Shown here: in pieces, positions 20,325 to 20,439 of the stretch | How positions within the stretch are numbered: position 1 is the stretch's first letter | How the letters are laid out: each line of letters starts with the position of its first letter | IMG/VR virus record: IMGVR_UViG_3300024358_000073 | Coordinates: 1 to 20,439 of that record | Reading direction: 5' to 3' (one strand) | DNA length: 20,439 nucleotides | Source: a virus | Program-made: the position numbers and the translations under genes | Notes under the pieces: generated by a model | Databases searched by the model: none | Seen by the model: only the letters and a program-made list of their open reading frames with translations | What the model was told of the DNA's origin: nothing

Positions 20325-20439
20325 ATGGCAGAACAAAAATGTACCGATGAAGAATTCGTAAGGCTGTGGAATGAATTAGGTGGTGCTACTGCGGTAGCCA
20401 AATTCTTAAATATGACTGTAAGAGCAACACAGGCTCGCA
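20325..20439 (+). CDS. Helix-turn-helix protein, N-terminal part (cut by window end)
   Basis: ATG 20325 with AGGAAAA a few bases upstream. The visible 38 residues, AEQKCTDEEFVRLWNELGG then ATAVAKFLNMTVRATQAR, contain the helix-turn-helix pattern 'F-x-x-L-W-x-E-L-G-x-x-x-x-V-A-K-x-L-x-x-x-x-R-x-x-x-x-R'. I recognise this as the beginning of a phage DNA-binding protein often found near replication or lysis genes. The rest, which could carry another domain, is outside the window. The 44 bases between the endolysin and this gene hold no strong terminator. Confidence 0.7.
   Translation, partial: MAEQKCTDEEFVRLWNELGGATAVAKFLNMTVRATQAR

Noticed and set aside
1-20439. tRNA genes, CRISPR array, integrase or attachment site, insertion sequence
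   Set aside because: None seen on either strand; there is almost no intergenic space to hold them.

Overview
This window is the late (virion assembly and lysis) region of a double-stranded DNA tailed phage. Every credible gene is on the + strand. Genes are tightly packed, usually with ATGA, TAATG or TTGA start/stop overlaps. Nothing chromosomal, no tRNA, no integrase and no CRISPR array is visible. The gene content points to a short-tailed (podovirus-like) virion: an SU10/P22-like portal, scaffold and capsid set, a gp10-like nozzle protein, a series of Ala/Gly/Gln-rich ejection-type proteins, and no tape measure or tail tube. The host cannot be read from the sequence. GC looks low to moderate, and the tetramer CTAG is very common, which argues against an enterobacterial host. 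The overall style resembles phages known from freshwater metagenomes, but that is inference.

Layout. 2-2732 is the head module: 3' end of the portal gene, a small conserved protein, an acidic scaffold and the major capsid protein. The capsid gene is followed at once by a strong intrinsic terminator (2749-2773). 2791-5712 holds a small capsid-proximal protein started by TTG, a GT-A glycosyltransferase, the head-tail adaptor, a small beta-rich virion protein, and a remarkable protein built from 20-residue and then 10-residue repeats. 5713-7955 holds the nozzle protein and a receptor-type protein carrying an apparently inserted C1q/TNF-like domain. 7959-13257 holds the putative ejection proteins, with a GNAT-like protein among them that has no ATG/GTG/TTG start at its conserved N-terminus. 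13279-17037 is the tail-fibre module: a T4-style fibre start protein, an 804-residue LamG-SPRY-triplicated-module fibre, and a small fibre-assembly-like protein.

17041-20280 is a membrane, secreted and lysis module: a 57-residue single-pass protein, two proteins with signal-like N-termini (the second with a nidogen-like domain and four 22-residue Cys repeats), a TM plus coiled-coil protein, a 3-TM-type holin and a GH24 endolysin with an E-C-T catalytic triad. A near-perfect intrinsic terminator (17241-17269) lies inside the coding sequence of the first of the signal-bearing genes. The window ends in the start of a helix-turn-helix gene.

The observations I consider most worth following are that intragenic terminator, the exact 20-aa and 10-aa periodicities in the 4750-5712 product, the domain inserted into the 7161-7955 product, the probable ATT start at 8876, and the apparent complete absence of the palindromes GATC, ACGT and CGCG from the whole window while permutations such as CTAG and GCGC are abundant.
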